A program made the position numbers and the translations under genes. Source: Malachius bipustulatus (Eukaryota > Arthropoda > Insecta > Coleoptera > Melyridae). From it: 64,000 bases of DNA. The stretch is from NCBI GenBank assembly GCA_910589415.1, contig OU342636.1, positions 7,608,437-7,672,436 on the forward strand, in the 5' to 3' direction. Positions 1 to 10,987 of the stretch are shown here, piece after piece (position 1 is the first letter of the stretch; each line of letters opens with the position of its first letter). The notes under the pieces are model-generated. The model ran no database searches. It was not told where the DNA came from and worked only from the letters and a program-made list of their open reading frames with translations.

Positions 1-2
1 AA

Positions 3-405
3 TGGCAGCCCTACGAATATTTATACAACAGTGACCACCTCCCCATTAAACTCAACTATATAGGCGGATCAACAAACTCATCAGAAACTATCCCTCCCAA
101 ATGGAGAATATCCTGCGCAAACTGGACTGAATTCTCAGACTTTATTTATAGAAATCTGAATAATTTCTCCGACTACGACAATGTTAATTCGGCCCTAAAA
201 CATCTAGAATCTGTAATTATTGTATTAGCAGCAACTGAACAAATAGGCAAAACCCATCCCAAATCACCAAAATCCGTCCCATGGTGGAATAGCCGGTGCA
301 AGACAACTTTAAGGGAAAGTAAAGCAGCCTTCAACAGACTCAAGAAACATAACACACTTGAAAATCGCATCGAATATAATAGATTAAGGGCCGTAGCTAG
401 ATATA
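3..405 (+). pseudogene. LINE-A ORF2, endonuclease end and linker
   Basis: An open frame starts at base 3 and runs to the insertion point at 405. It begins with SDHLPIKL, the usual C-terminal motif of the apurinic-like endonuclease. The later VPWWNSRCKTTLRESKAAFN is the conserved linker ahead of the reverse transcriptase in I/Jockey/R1-type LINEs. The frame is interrupted only by the foldback insertion and resumes at 2,247. Confidence 0.75.
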
Positions 406-1289
406 CAGGGTTATTCACGGTATACGCCACGGAAGTTTATGGCCGTGTCTCTGGATTTTAGGATCTTTTTATTTTTGGAGTGGATAGAGACCCGGCAGAG
501 GTACGTTTTAAAATTATATTCATAATGTACAGGGTGTCCCAAAATCATGAAACATATCAAAGTTATGTTTTTTTAAATGGAATGCTCCTATGTTATTGCA
601 TTTTTAGATTGTCTGAGAAGAGAAAATAAGATTGGCTTTTACAGTTGGTGTTTAAATTCAGACGTTTTTGAGTTATAAACAAGTGAAAATCGTAATTTTT
701 CAAGTTCAAGGCCCTGTACAACGAAAACGGTTCAAGATAGAGAAAAACGGCTTACATGTCCCTATTTTAACTTTTTATGTACTATCCTATGGTATAGAAA
801 CATTTGTACTTTCGTTGATTTTTTTATTTGGCGACGCGTGGAGAAATCTCAGAATTTTTCAAATTTTTTATCACCCTGTATAAACATTTCATCTACATCG
901 TAGGATAGTACATGAAAAGTTAAAATAGGGACATGTAAGCCGTTTTCCTCTATCTTCAGCCGTTTTCGTTGTACAGGGCCTTGAACTTGAAAAATGACGA
1001 TTTTCACTTGTTTATAACTCGAAAGCTTCTGAATTTAAGCACCAACTGTAAAAGCCAATCTTATTTTCTCTTCTCAGACAATCTAAAAAACAACAAAAAA
1101 ACACAGGGGCATTCCATTTAAAAAAAACATAACTTTGATATGTTTCATGCTTTTGGGACACCCTCTACATTATGAATATAATTTTAAAACGTACCTCTGC
1201 CGGATCCCTATCCACTCCAAAAATAAAAAGATCCTTAAATCCAGAGACACGGCCATAAACTTCCGTGGCATATACCGTGAATAACCCTG
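406..1289. mobile_element. FB-A foldback element, copy 1 (884 bp)
   Basis: Long imperfect palindrome flanked by TA (404-405 and 1,290-1,291). The left arm starts CAGGGTTATTCACGG and the right arm ends with its complement. Arms are about 390 bp, separated by an asymmetric spacer of about 100 bp that includes TTTGGCGACGCGTGG. A further CAGGGTGTCCC motif lies inside each arm (near 530 and 1,160), suggesting an older, shorter end nested in a longer one. It has no coding capacity; short ORFs in it are chance. Four other copies occur in this window. Confidence 0.85.
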
Positions 1290-1291
1290 TA

Positions 1292-2245
1292 TAGGGTTTT
1301 CCAAGAAGAGGTGTTATTTTGAATCACCCGGTATTTCGGTAGCTGTCACTTTTGAAGCTTTTATTCTTTGACATTTGACAAGTAGAAACTACGCCATTAC
1401 TAAAAATGGAACGATACACGCTTCAACAACCCATTGAAATTATGAAAATTTACTACAAAAATGGTGAAAATCTTGCAGTCACAGTTCGCAAAACTAAAGC
1501 ATTTTTGGGTCAAAAATCATTTTGACTGATGAGGCCCATTTCCACCTCGGTGGCTACGTCAACAAACAAAATTGCCGTATCTGGGGCTCAGAAAACCCAA
1601 GAGTTATTGTTGAGAAGCCTCTCCATCCTCAACGTGTGACTGTTTGGTGCGGTTTATGGTCCGGCGGGGTCATTGGACCTTACTTTTTCGAAAATGAGGT
1701 TGGGTCAACAGTTACGGTGAATGGATTGCGTTATCGAGAGATGATTAATAATTTTTTATGGTCGGAGTTGGATGGTATTGATCTGGACAACGTTTACTTT
1801 CAACAAGACGGCCAACGTGCCACACGAGCAACGAAACCATTGCTCTTCTTTTACAGGAAAAGTTTCCGGACCGTGTTATCTCTGGAAGAGGTGATCACAA
1901 TTGGCCTCCGAGATCTTGTGATTTAACACCTTGCGACTTCTTCCTTTGGGGCTACGTGAAAGATAAGGTGTACGCCAACAGCCCAGCGTCGATTCAAGAC
2001 CTCAAAGATGGAATTCGTGAGGCTATCGAGGACATAGGGCAGCCACTTTGCGATTTGGTTATGGAAAATTTCATGAAAAGGATATGGTCCTGTAAGCGTG
2101 GTCTTGGTGGCCATTTGGCTGATGTTGTTTTTCATTATTAACGGCATACCTTCCTCTTTATTATGAAATAGACATCCGATCATTTATCTCAAAAATGGCC
2201 TTTTTCTTTGAATACCAAAATAACACCTCTTGTTGGAAAACCCTT
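1292..2245 (+). mobile_element. Mariner-like element (DD41D type), internally deleted
   Basis: The ends share an inverted terminal repeat (GGGTTTTCCAA followed by AGAGGTGTTATTTTG; the mirror image lies at about 2,211-2,243). TA flanks it at 1,290-1,291 and 2,246-2,247. The left TA is the target duplication of FB-A copy 1, so this element landed after the foldback. It contains a degenerate transposase on the plus strand. Confidence 0.85.
1406..2141 (+). pseudogene. Mariner (DD41D-like) transposase, broken
   Basis: The start MERYTLQQPIEIMKIYYKNG is a mariner-type helix-turn-helix beginning. The frame then jumps, with DNA missing, to the catalytic region: MTDEAHFHL holds the first Asp and FQQDG the second. 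After a frameshift near 1,815-1,920, the third Asp lies in the sequence encoding CDLTPCDFFLWGYVKDKVY. About 41 codons separate the second and third Asp, so this resembles the DD41D (rosa/visitor-like) branch rather than DD34D mariners. The second DNA-binding motif and linker are deleted. Non-functional. Confidence 0.8.
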
Positions 2246-2246
2246 T

Positions 2247-3056
2247 ACAATTAGAATGAGTAAAAAAGAATCTTGGGAAAACTACGTATCCAGTATAAAC
2301 TCTGAAACACCACTTACTGAAGTTTGGGACAAAGTAAGAAGGATAAAGGGCACCGGAACACAGAGAAGAATCGCCCCCTTGCAAGCAGGAAACCATATTG
2401 CCACTAGCAACGAAGAAATTGCAGAAACCCTTGCAACACAATTTCATCAAGCGTCAAGTAATTCCAACTACGACGATGACTTCTTAACAGTGAAAGACCA
2501 ACTGGAATCTGCACTCAACACAGAAATCCCAGACAATGAACAAAATCCCATTAACCACACAATAACACAAAGAGAACTAGAAGATACCTTAGCAACGTGC
2601 CCAAAGTCTGCCCCTGGTTCTGATCAGATACCCTATATAGTTATACAACATCTGCCTGAAACTAGTAAAACTTACCTACTCAATTTATTCAACGAAATTT
2701 ATATGAGTAACCAATTTCCAATGCAGTGGTCCGAATCTCTAATTTTACCACTCCTGAAACCCAACAAAGCAAAAAATAGGGCCTCTTCATATCCCCCCCA
2801 TATCATTCACATGCGCTATGGGGAAATTATTGTAAAAAATCATAAACAGACGCTTAATGCATGTCCTAGAATTTGGTGGCATGCTTAATAATTCACAATT
2901 CGGATTTAGAAAAAAACCACAAAAAACCACTCTACCACCGACTCCATGGTTACGCTTGAGTAAGACATTCACCAGGCTTTCGCAAACAAGCACGAAGTAC
3001 TTGCAATATTCTTTGATATACAGAAAGCCTATGACCGAACTTGGCGATACTTAATA
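2247..3056 (+). pseudogene. LINE-A reverse transcriptase, N-terminal half
   Basis: Resumes the frame broken at 405 (IRMSKKESWENYVSSIN). It holds the RT fingers region with CPKSAPGSDQIPY (the usual APG.D.I.Y motif) and LPLLKPNKAKN. Frame shifts occur near 2,790 (poly-C run) and again near 2,900-3,000, where FGFRK and IQKAYDR-type motifs appear in other frames. Decayed. Confidence 0.75.
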
Positions 3057-3551
3057 TTGAAGAAACTTCGTGAATGGAAGCTTAATGGTAACATCTGGAA
3101 TTATATTAACAACTTTCTTCGAGACCGATCATTCAGAGTGAAAGCCAACGCAACTATATCAGCAAAACATGAGTTAGAAACAGGAATTCCTCAGGGATCT
3201 AACATTAGTGTAACGCTATTCCTGATTGCCATAAACGATGTCTTCAAACACATCACCTGTCCGATAAGAACAATTATGTATGCAGATGACCTTGTGATGT
3301 ATGCAGTCGGGAAGAACCGTGACCATATGAAAGATCTTATCCAGAACGCAATCAGCAACCTCCAAATCTGGTCAAAATCTACAGGATATACATTCTCAGC
3401 TGAAAAAAAGCAATGCATTTTATTTACAAAGAAAAAATCCCCTATAATACCTGAGATATATCTCTATGGGAAATCATTGAAATTTACCCAATCCATCAAA
3501 TACCTGGGAATCCACTTTGATCATAGACTTACTTGGAAGAACTTACAGTAA
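3057..3551 (+). pseudogene. LINE-A reverse transcriptase, catalytic palm
   Basis: 164 codons. GIPQGSNIS is the standard RT box 4 and TIMYADDLVMYA is the catalytic box with the Asp-Asp pair. It ends in the thumb motif IKYLGIHFDHRLTW before a frameshift at about 3,545. Confidence 0.85.
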
Positions 3552-4443
3552 AACATCATGTAACAAGTCCCTCTGTCTCATGAGATGTGTAGCTAGCAAC
3601 CAAGAAAAAGATACCTCTTTTCTGTTAAGCCTGTATGGAACTCTAATCAGGTCCAAGATCGACTATGGTCTCCTAGTGTACTCTACCGCCAGCAAGAGGC
3701 TATCAAAACACATCAAAACTATCCACAACACTGCTCTCCGTATAGCCCTCGGTGCTTACCGTACCAGCCCAACTGAAAGTTTATACGCCCTTGCAAAACC
3801 TACATACAATAATACATTTGCTCTCCGCTTCCAAACATTATATGCAAACCTATCCCATAATCAAGTACCCTTCTACGAAAGATTAAATCGAATCCTCCAA
3901 GAAATCGACTACAAACTCCCAAATATTTCTCCTCTCAAGTATGACCTTCTCCCCTGGAAGTCTCAGCCCATTAAGACTGATCTGCTACTTTCCAAATATA
4001 ACAAATCTTCCACCCACCCTTCTGTAATAAAAGCAGAATTTAATAAAATGTGCGAGAAGTATGCCGAGTGTCTTGACGCATCTAAAATAGAACACCGAGT
4101 TGGATCGGCATTTGTCTTACCGGAAGGCCCCAAGCTGTACCATCTCAATAACTGTAGCATCTTCACGGCAGAAATGTATTCCATACTCCAGGCAATTAAA
4201 TTTACCAGTATCCACCCTCACCAAAAATACGTAATTGCCAGCGATTCATTAAGTGCCATCATTGCCTGTCAGAATCTATACCCACAAAATCCAATAGTCC
4301 AAATGATACACAAAGAAATTCATCTTCACCCCGTAAAGATAAACCACCCCACGTTTATCTATGTACCCTTACACACTGGCATATCAGGTAATGAACGGGC
4401 CGATGAAGCTGCTCCACAACAGAGAATGGCAACAAATCCATAA
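3546..4443 (+). pseudogene. LINE-A RT thumb and RNase H domain
   Basis: Follows the palm in another frame: LYGTLIRSKIDYGLLVYSTA is the usual post-RT segment. The RNase H part shows the glutamate motif FTAEMYSILQAIKF, the aspartate motif YVIASDSLSAIIA and the C-terminal HTGISGNERADEAA. The first Asp segment (DGSK-like) is degraded near 4,090. RNase H would remove RNA after target-primed reverse transcription. Confidence 0.75.
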
Positions 4444-4741
4444 CAAACTTCTGTCAATCCAACAAGATATCCGCAGAGTTCTACCGACACCTAAAACCAG
4501 AAAAACACAGGTAGATACCAAAATCACCCACGAACACCTCCTCAAAAGATCAGAACCACCTATACGTGACACATGTATAACAGCGATTACAGTAGAACAC
4601 CTTCTCCTGGACTGTCACAAATTCAACAGAGAAAGAAGAGATCTCAACCTCCCCCACAATATAAAGGACGCACTTGACCCAAAGAACATCACCAATGTCC
4701 TAAACTTCCTAGAAATAACTGGGATTCATAACAAAATTTAG
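4440..4741 (+). pseudogene. LINE-A C-terminal region after RNase H
   Basis: Coding remnant ending in a stop at 4,741. HLLLDCHKFNRERRDL resembles the C-terminal Cys/His segment of LINE ORF2 proteins (first Cys pair decayed). It is followed by a 3' UTR with the motif GGTTGATGCGG and an A-rich tail. Confidence 0.6.
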
Positions 4742-5049
4742 TGTTAACATACGATCTTGATTTTATCATTAATACCTCTAACTATTAATATTAAGCAAAT
4801 GTAATGTAATAAAATTGGGACCGCTAATAACCTAAATGGTTGATGCGGATTTATTAAATAAAAAAAAAACTTCCTAAGAAAGATATACAGGGTGTTGATT
4901 TTCAAAGCGGGCCATAGGGGATTAGCATTGCGAAAGTGGTTTTTGAGGATTCCTGCTCGCCGTTTAAACTGACAGAAATTGTTTTGGTATCAAAATGAAG
5001 CTAAAATTATTGCGCATAACGCTTGACATCAGAAATTGATTTAATTTCA

Positions 5050-5325
5050 CGTTGTTTTCTAAAATTCTTCAGTAAAAATTCAAGTAATTGTTAATATTTA
5101 ATCACAAAACAGCATGCCTTGCCTAAACAATAATGATGTTTCTACGTTTTGACAATCCAATAATAAAACTTTATAAGTCAGTAGGTAATAATAAAGTCTG
5201 GTTCTATTTAAAAATGGGTCATACAAACCAAGAAAGAGTCTTTATGGTGAAAACCTACTACAGTGTAGCCAGTAACAATTACTTGAATTTTTACTGAAGA
5301 ATTTTAGAAAACAACGTGAATTTTT
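5050..5325. repeat. Inner hairpin of about 270 bp
   Basis: The block TTCACGTTGTTTTCTAAAAT and about 45 more bases at 5,050-5,095 recur inverted at 5,274-5,322. They enclose an unrelated spacer of about 175 bp. Probably a small MITE inserted next to the left arm of the surrounding element. Confidence 0.6.
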
Positions 5326-5460
5326 TTTTTTTTTTTAGCCATAAAATTTATTTTTATTATCATTTTAATAACGTTAAAGTTAACGAACTTTTTACAAACA
5401 TGAAACATCAAACATGAAACAATATAAATATTAAAAAAAAAAAATAGTAAAAAAATAGAA

Positions 5461-5889
5461 TCACAAATAAAAAATTTCTGAAAACTCCCTCCCAGGTGGA
5501 AGTGTTCCCAACATTGACGCTGCATTGCTTCTTTGTAGAGCAATGCTCAATCGTTGGAACAGAAAATATGTTGCCCGGGATTCCTCCGTGGCATTCGTAA
5601 TTTTCTGACCAGCCGATGTCAGAAATCTCAAGGCTTCATTCCCCCAAACTCCTGAAGTTTCTTGTCCGATAGGCACAAAAATGAAGCGATCTTCAAGATG
5701 CCGGTATTTGTTTCTTTTTTTTGATTCTGCAGTATTTGCCGCAGACCCAGGATTGGAGGAAGTGGAATGAAGGTAAGATGCTGCATAGGTGTCTGCACAG
5801 GTATAATCCCACAGCAAGCATTTGCCTCTTTGCCATGGAGTCAATGTCATTCCATCAAGTTTCTTACCATCATCACTAGAGCATCCCAC
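5461..5889 (-). CDS. ORF captured in a TIR element, retroelement-associated family
   Basis: 142 codons, MGCSSDDGKKLDGMTLTPWQ at the start (reading minus). The segment DGMTLTPWQRGKCLLWDYTC, followed later by KYRHLEDRFIFVPIGQETSG and RLSIALQRSNAASMLG, resembles a protein region often seen beside reverse transcriptases in invertebrate genomes. I recognise the pattern but not its function. It has no upstream exon, lies wholly between the element's TIRs and has no sign of its own promoter. It may be a captured fragment of a retroelement ORF or a cellular gene. No signal peptide or membrane segment. Confidence 0.5.
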   Translation of the reverse strand: MGCSSDDGKKLDGMTLTPWQRGKCLLWDYTCADTYAASYLHSTSSNPGSAANTAESKKRNKYRHLEDRFIFVPIGQETSGVWGNEALRFLTSAGQKITNATEESRATYFLFQRLSIALQRSNAASMLGTLPPGREFSEIFYL

Positions 5890-6163
5890 ATGAAATTAAA
5901 TTAATTTCTGATGTCAAGCGTTATGAGCAATAATTTCAGTTTAATTTTGATACCAAAACCATTTCTGTCAGTTTAAACGGCGAGCAGGAATCCTCAAAAA
6001 CCACTTTCGCAATGCCAATCCCCTATGGCCCGCTGTGAAAATCAACACCCTGTATGCCTTCAAAGTTTCAAGAATTTCATTCTAAAAATTTATGAAACGA
6101 TAAAAATAATAACGGAACAATCTTACAGTAAACATCCTGTATATAAGAATTATTAGTAAGCAT

Positions 6164-6314
6164 ATGCCCATATTCACAAACAATAATTTCCTAAATAATT
6201 ACGTAATTAATTAAATGAGTGAGATGGAGATATGCAGTTTTTTTGCAATAGAATGAGATGTGGATAATTGATTACGTAATCATTTAGGAAATTATCGTTT
6301 GTGAATACGGGCAT
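6164..6314. mobile_element. Short palindromic MITE (ATGCCC...TATTCACAAAC ends), copy 1
   Basis: Near-perfect hairpin of about 150 bp. Ends are ATGCCCATATTCACAAAC and its complement GTTTGTGAATACGGGCAT-like sequence. The stem continues through AATTTCCTAAATAATTACGT. A second copy in inverse orientation lies at 43,148-43,294. Confidence 0.8.
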
Positions 6315-6417
6315 AAGCCTCCGTTATTATTTTTATTGTTTCATAAATTTTTTTAATTCTTGAAACTAAAGGCATATGTATATCTTTCTTAGGAAGTGTG
6401 TCCGGACACCCCTGTAT

Positions 6418-7250
6418 ATAATTTTTTTCATTATTTTAGTCTGAAGAATCAGCCTGTGAAGTTTGGCAAACCTTACAGTAAAGATGACATTTGCAACAAC
6501 TTACATGTGCCTTTCCTTATTTATGCTGATGACCTAAAAAATTTTCTGTCAGGGACTCTTTCTAGATTAGGGACTTTTTAGATCAGGGACTCTCAAGACT
6601 GTTTCATACTGCAAGAAAACCTAGATAGAGTATTGCAGTGGAGTACGTTCAACAGCTTAGCACTCTACCCTGGTAACTTTCTGTGATGTCCTTTACAACA
6701 AGAGGAAATGTTATTTTTTAATTTTTTTTTGAAAATTAAAAAAAAAACTGTCATACTCGTATATGTCATGATTATAATATTGGACTCAATCGACCATCAA
6801 AGTTGAATGATCAGGGAATTGCGTTTGATCCCAAACTGTCTTTTACTCATCAAATTAGAGATCTTGTTTGTCCGTTTACAAAACATTGAGATACATTATT
6901 CGGTTAGCACGTGAATTCTCTTCAAGTCATACTATTACAATTTTATTTAATGCTTTCGTATCGTCACGTGTTGAGAAGATGGGCTTTATCCAGCTATTGG
7001 TTTTCCGCAGACTAACCTGCTTAGGAGATTAATTTTTGTATCCTATACGCCATAAATTTTCTGCATTGCTTTTTTACATATTACAATACTCCACTCAAAA
7101 GTGGATTGTTCAGATATTCTGCATTATTATCCTGAAATTAAAAATCCCAAGGCCAACTGCTCGAAGTCATATCTGTTTTGTTTCTCCAGTCTCAAGAACA
7201 AATTTCCACAAGTTTTCACCACTGCATGACAACTGTGGTATTTATTAACG
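6418..7250 (+). pseudogene. LINE-B, decayed Jockey-type reverse transcriptase
   Basis: Degenerate but recognisable: FLIYADDLKNF near 6,515 (the catalytic YADD), followed in other frames by a LDRVLQWST-like motif, a ..CHVMSF-like motif, DQGIAFDPKLSFTHQI near 6,810, and RP..RSHICF near 7,150. Numerous stops and frameshifts. No flanking UTR or tail could be set. Confidence 0.65.
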
Positions 7251-7706
7251 TATATTGCGATAAGATCTTTTGCTGTTTTGTTGGGGACACTTCAGTGTGT
7301 ATATTTTAGTAGGTAGTTCTGTTATCTGTATTATTATTACTTTTATATTATAGATTCTGCTCACTTTAAATGTGATTACAGTAATTGGGGTATAAACCTT
7401 AGAAAATATAATAAAAGATGGACCGAGACATAAATACAGAAAAAGTGTCCTTCAATCCCTCTCCTCTAAACACGACTGTTCAAAACAATGAATGCCAGAT
7501 CAATAATAATACAGCACTTACAATGAAAGATCACTACCTCTCAAGTGATAGCTAGTCGTAATAATCTCCTAAGGAACCCTTATACCCGTTTTACTTTGCC
7601 ATATCTGGCAACATAAATGTTTACGTTCTGTCAGACGGTTTGTTTACATAACACCATAATAAGGGTGGGTGTTTTTCAAACAGTTGTAAGTTCCTTGTTA
7701 TTTATA
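7251..7706. other. Stretch with one small ORF, otherwise featureless
   Basis: AT-rich sequence. The only candidate is a 45-codon plus-strand ORF at 7,418-7,555 (MDRDINTEKVSFNPSPLNTT), which could be the start of a LINE gag-like ORF1 or chance. No splice or tail evidence supports it. Confidence 0.3.
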
Positions 7707-8587
7707 CAGGGTTATTCACGGTATACGCCACGGAAGTTTATGGTCGTGTCTCTGGATTTTAGGATCTTTTTATTTTTGGAGCGGATAGAGACCCGGCAGA
7801 GGTACGTTTTAAAATTATATTCATAATGTACAGGATGTCCCAAAATCATGAAACATATCAAAGTTATGTTTTTTTTAAATGGAATGCTCCTATGTTATTG
7901 CATTTTTAGATTGTCTGAGAAGAGAGAATAAGATTGGCTTTTACAGTTGGTGTTTAAATTCAGACGTTTTTGAGTTATAAACAAGTGAAAATCGTCATTT
8001 TTCAAGTTCAAGGGCCTGTACAACGAAAACGGTTCAAGATAGAAAAAAACGGCTTACATGTCCCTATTTTAACTTTTTATGCACTATCCTATGGTATAGA
8101 AACATTTGTGCTTTCTTTGATTTTTATAATTGGCGACGCGTGGAGAAATCTCAGAATTTTTCAAATTTTTTATCACCCTGTATAAACATTTCATCTACAT
8201 CGTAGGATAGTACATGAAAAGTTAAAATAGGGACATGTAAGCCGTTTTTCTCTATCTTCAGCCGTTTTCGTTGTACAGGGCCTTGAACTTGAAAAATGAC
8301 GATTTTCACTTGTTTATAACTCAAAAACTTCTGAATTTAAGCACCAACTGTAAAAGCCAATCTTATTTTCTCTTCTCAGACAATCTAAAAATGCAATAAC
8401 ATAGAGGCATTCCATTTAAAAAAAACATAACTTTGATATGTTTCATGCTTTTGGGACACCCTGTACATTATGAATATAATTTTAAAACGTACCTCTGCCG
8501 GATCCCTATCCACTCCAAAAATAAAAAGATCCTTAAATCCAGAGATACGGCCATAAACTTCCGTGGCGTATACCGTGAATAACCCTG
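7707..8587. mobile_element. FB-A foldback element, copy 2 (881 bp)
   Basis: Full-length partner of copy 1, flanked by TA (7,705-7,706 and 8,588-8,589). It has the same CAGGGTTATTCACGG ends, arms and asymmetric centre. It differs from copy 1 by scattered substitutions (for example TTTATAATTGGCGACGCG against TTTATTTGGCGACGCG), so the copies are separate insertions of one family. Confidence 0.88.
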
Positions 8588-8719
8588 TATTTTCAGCTAT
8601 AGCTTTCACTCGTTTTAAGCTTTAATAATTCATTTTTCAATTAAGTTAAAAAAAGTGGCGAAAACGTGTTCTGTTTGTGAGAAAACCTCGAAACTTGCAG
8701 TGTACTTGAAATTTTTATA

Positions 8720-9178
8720 CAGGGTGATTGAAAATCTGGTATATTCCTTCACCCTCTATTACAGTTTAAACCACATAGTAGGATACCATGTGAAAAGTTA
8801 AGATGGGAACATGTAAGCCGTTTTCTGATAATTTGGGGTTGTTTCCGATGTACACTGCTTTCAAATTGAAAAACTGCGATTTTCAGTTGTTTATAACTCG
8901 CAACCTACTCATTTTACACTGCAGCTGTAAAAACCTTTCTTATTCTTTTTTCACTGGAAATATGAAAAAAGATAAATATACAGGGTGTCTTATTTAAAAA
9001 ATAATCTTCACCTTCTAATGTACTTGAAATTGGTCCACAAGGTCAAAGTCATCAGTGCAGTCAGATGACCCCCATTGTCCTGAACAACTTTTTTTTTATT
9101 CATTTATTCAACTAATTTTTTTGTATCTGGCTTACCAACAGTGATATTCGGGTTTGAAGATTAAAATGACTCACCCTG
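8720..9178. mobile_element. Divergent relatives of the foldback family
   Basis: 8,720 begins CAGGGTGATTGAAAATC after a TA and contains degraded versions of FB-A arm blocks in the same order (GGGAACATGTAAGCCGTTTT, AAACTGCGATTTTCAGTTG and TTATAACTCGCAACC). A second end, CAGGGTGTCTTATTT, starts at 8,981, and CACCCTGTATATC closes the region at about 9,178. It is best read as an old half-element, with a short TIR element at 8,981-9,178 next to it. Confidence 0.55.
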
Positions 9179-9483
9179 TATATCAATCATTCTACCTGTC
9201 ATTTCCATATTTTATATACATATATTTTGTATTATATCTAATTAGAGCCTTGCAAGTAGTTTTTTGATATTTATTTTCAGTGATTTTGATTTTATTAATC
9301 GATTTATCCCGATGTACTGAAGAAAAATTGATTTTTGCCACTTTACCACCAAATTACAGTTAAAAAAATTAAACTGATTATGCCATTCTAGGTCCCATAT
9401 TAATTACACGAATCCCAAAGTTAAAATTTTTTATCCTAAAGATTAACCTCTATTTTGGGGAGGGACTCAAGAGATGCACCTAA

Positions 9484-9647
9484 AGCTCAGATCCAAAATA
9501 GTAGTCACTAACTGACGTTACTGGAAAAGCAATTTCAGAGAAGCGGCACGCAGAAACTAATGTTTTGAGGAAAATTTTCTGCTTGCCGCTTATCCAAAAT
9601 AGTTTTTTAGCAATGTCAGTTGGTGACTACTATTTTGGATCTGAGCT
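9484..9647. repeat. Hairpin, 164 bp, arms about 36 bp
   Basis: AGCTCAGATCCAAAATAGTA and the next 16 bases are repeated in inverse orientation at 9,612-9,647 (TACTATTTTGGATCTGAGCT). The loop of about 90 bp is unrelated. A small MITE-like structure with no coding. Confidence 0.75.
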
Positions 9648-10002
9648 ATTATAGTACATCTAAATAGTAGATACAATCCAAGAAGATGACTTAGATTGAC
9701 CCCCCTGCGTAATAAAGTATAATCGAATAGTTCTATGTTCCAAAAACATCGACTATTGCTAGAACTACTGGCACTGTTAGCATCAGAACGGAACAACTGA
9801 CAATGAAAATAAACTACCTAGATCACAAAATTAGCATTATTATGTTTTGAGATATTGAATATAGTAAATAAAAATTTATGACTTATTGTATGTTACTAAT
9901 TCTCCCAGCTCACTATAAAATCAGAAAGCAAAGTAAACGACTCACTGATTGCTCAATAGCAACGGTTGACATATCTAAATAAAGAAGCTACAAATAGTAA
10001 AG

Positions 10003-10987
10003 TCTATTTTTTATTTAGATGGACTTGTCAAACAGCTGTCAAGTTGGTACCCTGTGCAATCTTTAAACAGTAATTTTGATATTGTCGGATGGTAGCCTGT
10101 TTTCTCGACCTTGGCAAAAAATTTACGTTGTGACTAAAGTAACGGCAACATATTCCCCGATTCGGGTATAGGCTATGACGTCACCTGCAAAACATGTTTC
10201 CTTGTTGTAAGTTCCACTGTTATAAAACGCAAATTAAAAACTTCAAATTACTTTATTTTCTCTGAAAATAGTCCTTTTTTAGTAGTTATTCGTTTTTTGA
10301 GGACAAATTAAACTGTTGTTGCTTGGATTGACTATATCCAATGACGTTTTGCGAAAACTAGGTCTGAGTCGGCACTCTAGTCACAGCGAGACGCGAAGGA
10401 ACTGAAAAGTTGAAGTTGTCAAATTAACAAACCAAATTATCAAATTCAAAATTATTAAAATGCTCAGGCAGGTAAATTTATTTCAAAAGAAAGAAAAGAA
10501 GGAATCATCAAATGCTATAAACAATAGCGATTGAAAGATGTTTCTCCAGATTAAGCAAAAATACTGTTTAATCAGATTCCTTGAAAAATTCTTAAAAAAT
10601 GATTAAATAATGTAAGTACCTCTTCTATTTATCAATAATAGATTTTCTTCTATTTTCAACATTTTTACATAAAACTAAGAAGGAATCGGTCTAATCCTAC
10701 ATACATAAGATTTATAAGAGTAAATAGCTAAGGTACTTAATTACACCTACAACTCTCTAAAATTTTCCAATTTACCTCTAAAAATTGAGTTTATAGTTTT
10801 TTTTTTTGGATTGAAATTTTGAAATAAAATGACATTTCAACTAATGGACATAACCTAAATTAATTTAGTAACTATTCCAGTGACTATTTTAGTAACAACT
10901 ATCACCATAACCAACCTAATCAGTCTTGTTGCCAATCGTTCCCCTAGAATTTTGACTTGGTGGAATCCATCTAAATAAAAAATAAAG
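10003..10987. repeat. Possible TIR-bounded element, weak
   Basis: CTATTTTTTATTTAGATGGA at 10,006-10,025 has its complement at about 10,966-10,985. Only about 20 bases match, and they are AT-rich, so this may be chance. The interior holds no recognisable coding. Confidence 0.25.

Larger units (their letters stand above)
1..4858 (+). mobile_element. LINE-A, non-LTR retrotransposon of the I/Jockey group, interrupted by two nested DNA elements
   Basis: The window opens inside ORF2 of a non-LTR retrotransposon. In order it holds the end of an endonuclease domain (SDHLPIKL near the start), a linker with VPWWN, a reverse transcriptase with MYADD, an RNase H, and a C-terminal Cys/His remnant. It ends in an A-rich tail after AATAAA-like signals near 4,850. 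Bases 406-2,245 are not LINE: they are a foldback element and a mariner inserted at a TA. Removing them restores the LINE frame exactly (codons AGA TAT ACA ATT AGA across the junction). Several frameshifts (near 2,790, 3,056, 3,545 and 4,400) make it a dead copy. The RNase H and the 3' tail are more like I-clade or related LINEs than classic Jockey; this assignment is inference. Confidence 0.85.
4888..6052. mobile_element. 1,165-bp TIR element enclosing a foreign ORF
   Basis: Both ends carry inverted repeats of about 165-170 bp beginning CAGGGTGTTGATTTTC, flanked by TA (4,886-4,887 and 6,053-6,054). The arms contain GACAGAAAT and the block CGGCGAGCAGGAATCCTC on the right strand. Between the arms lie a small inner hairpin (5,050-5,325) and a 142-codon ORF on the minus strand unrelated to known transposases, so the element looks like a carrier of a captured gene fragment. 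Confidence 0.75.
4859..6414. mobile_element. TIR element X, left end cut by LINE-A
   Basis: The right end reads TATCTTTCTTAGGAAGTGTG followed by TCCGGACACCCCTG at 6,380-6,414, then TA. The left partner ACTTCCTAAGAAAGATA lies at about 4,869, directly after the LINE-A tail. The arms continue inward as a second matching block (GTTTCAAGAATT and TTTATGAAAC near 6,063-6,115 and 6,318-6,362). The outer 20 bases of the left end are missing, so LINE-A probably inserted into this element. Element X itself holds two later insertions (4,888-6,052 and 6,164-6,314). Confidence 0.6.

Noticed and set aside
668..883. 71-codon ORF repeated at 7,970 and 58,745 (MSYKQVKIVIFQVQGPVQRK)
   Set aside because: It lies wholly in the spacer/arm of the FB-A foldback. 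Its repetition follows from the element being repeated, and the same DNA is mirrored in the other arm. No family resemblance and no start context; not called as a gene.
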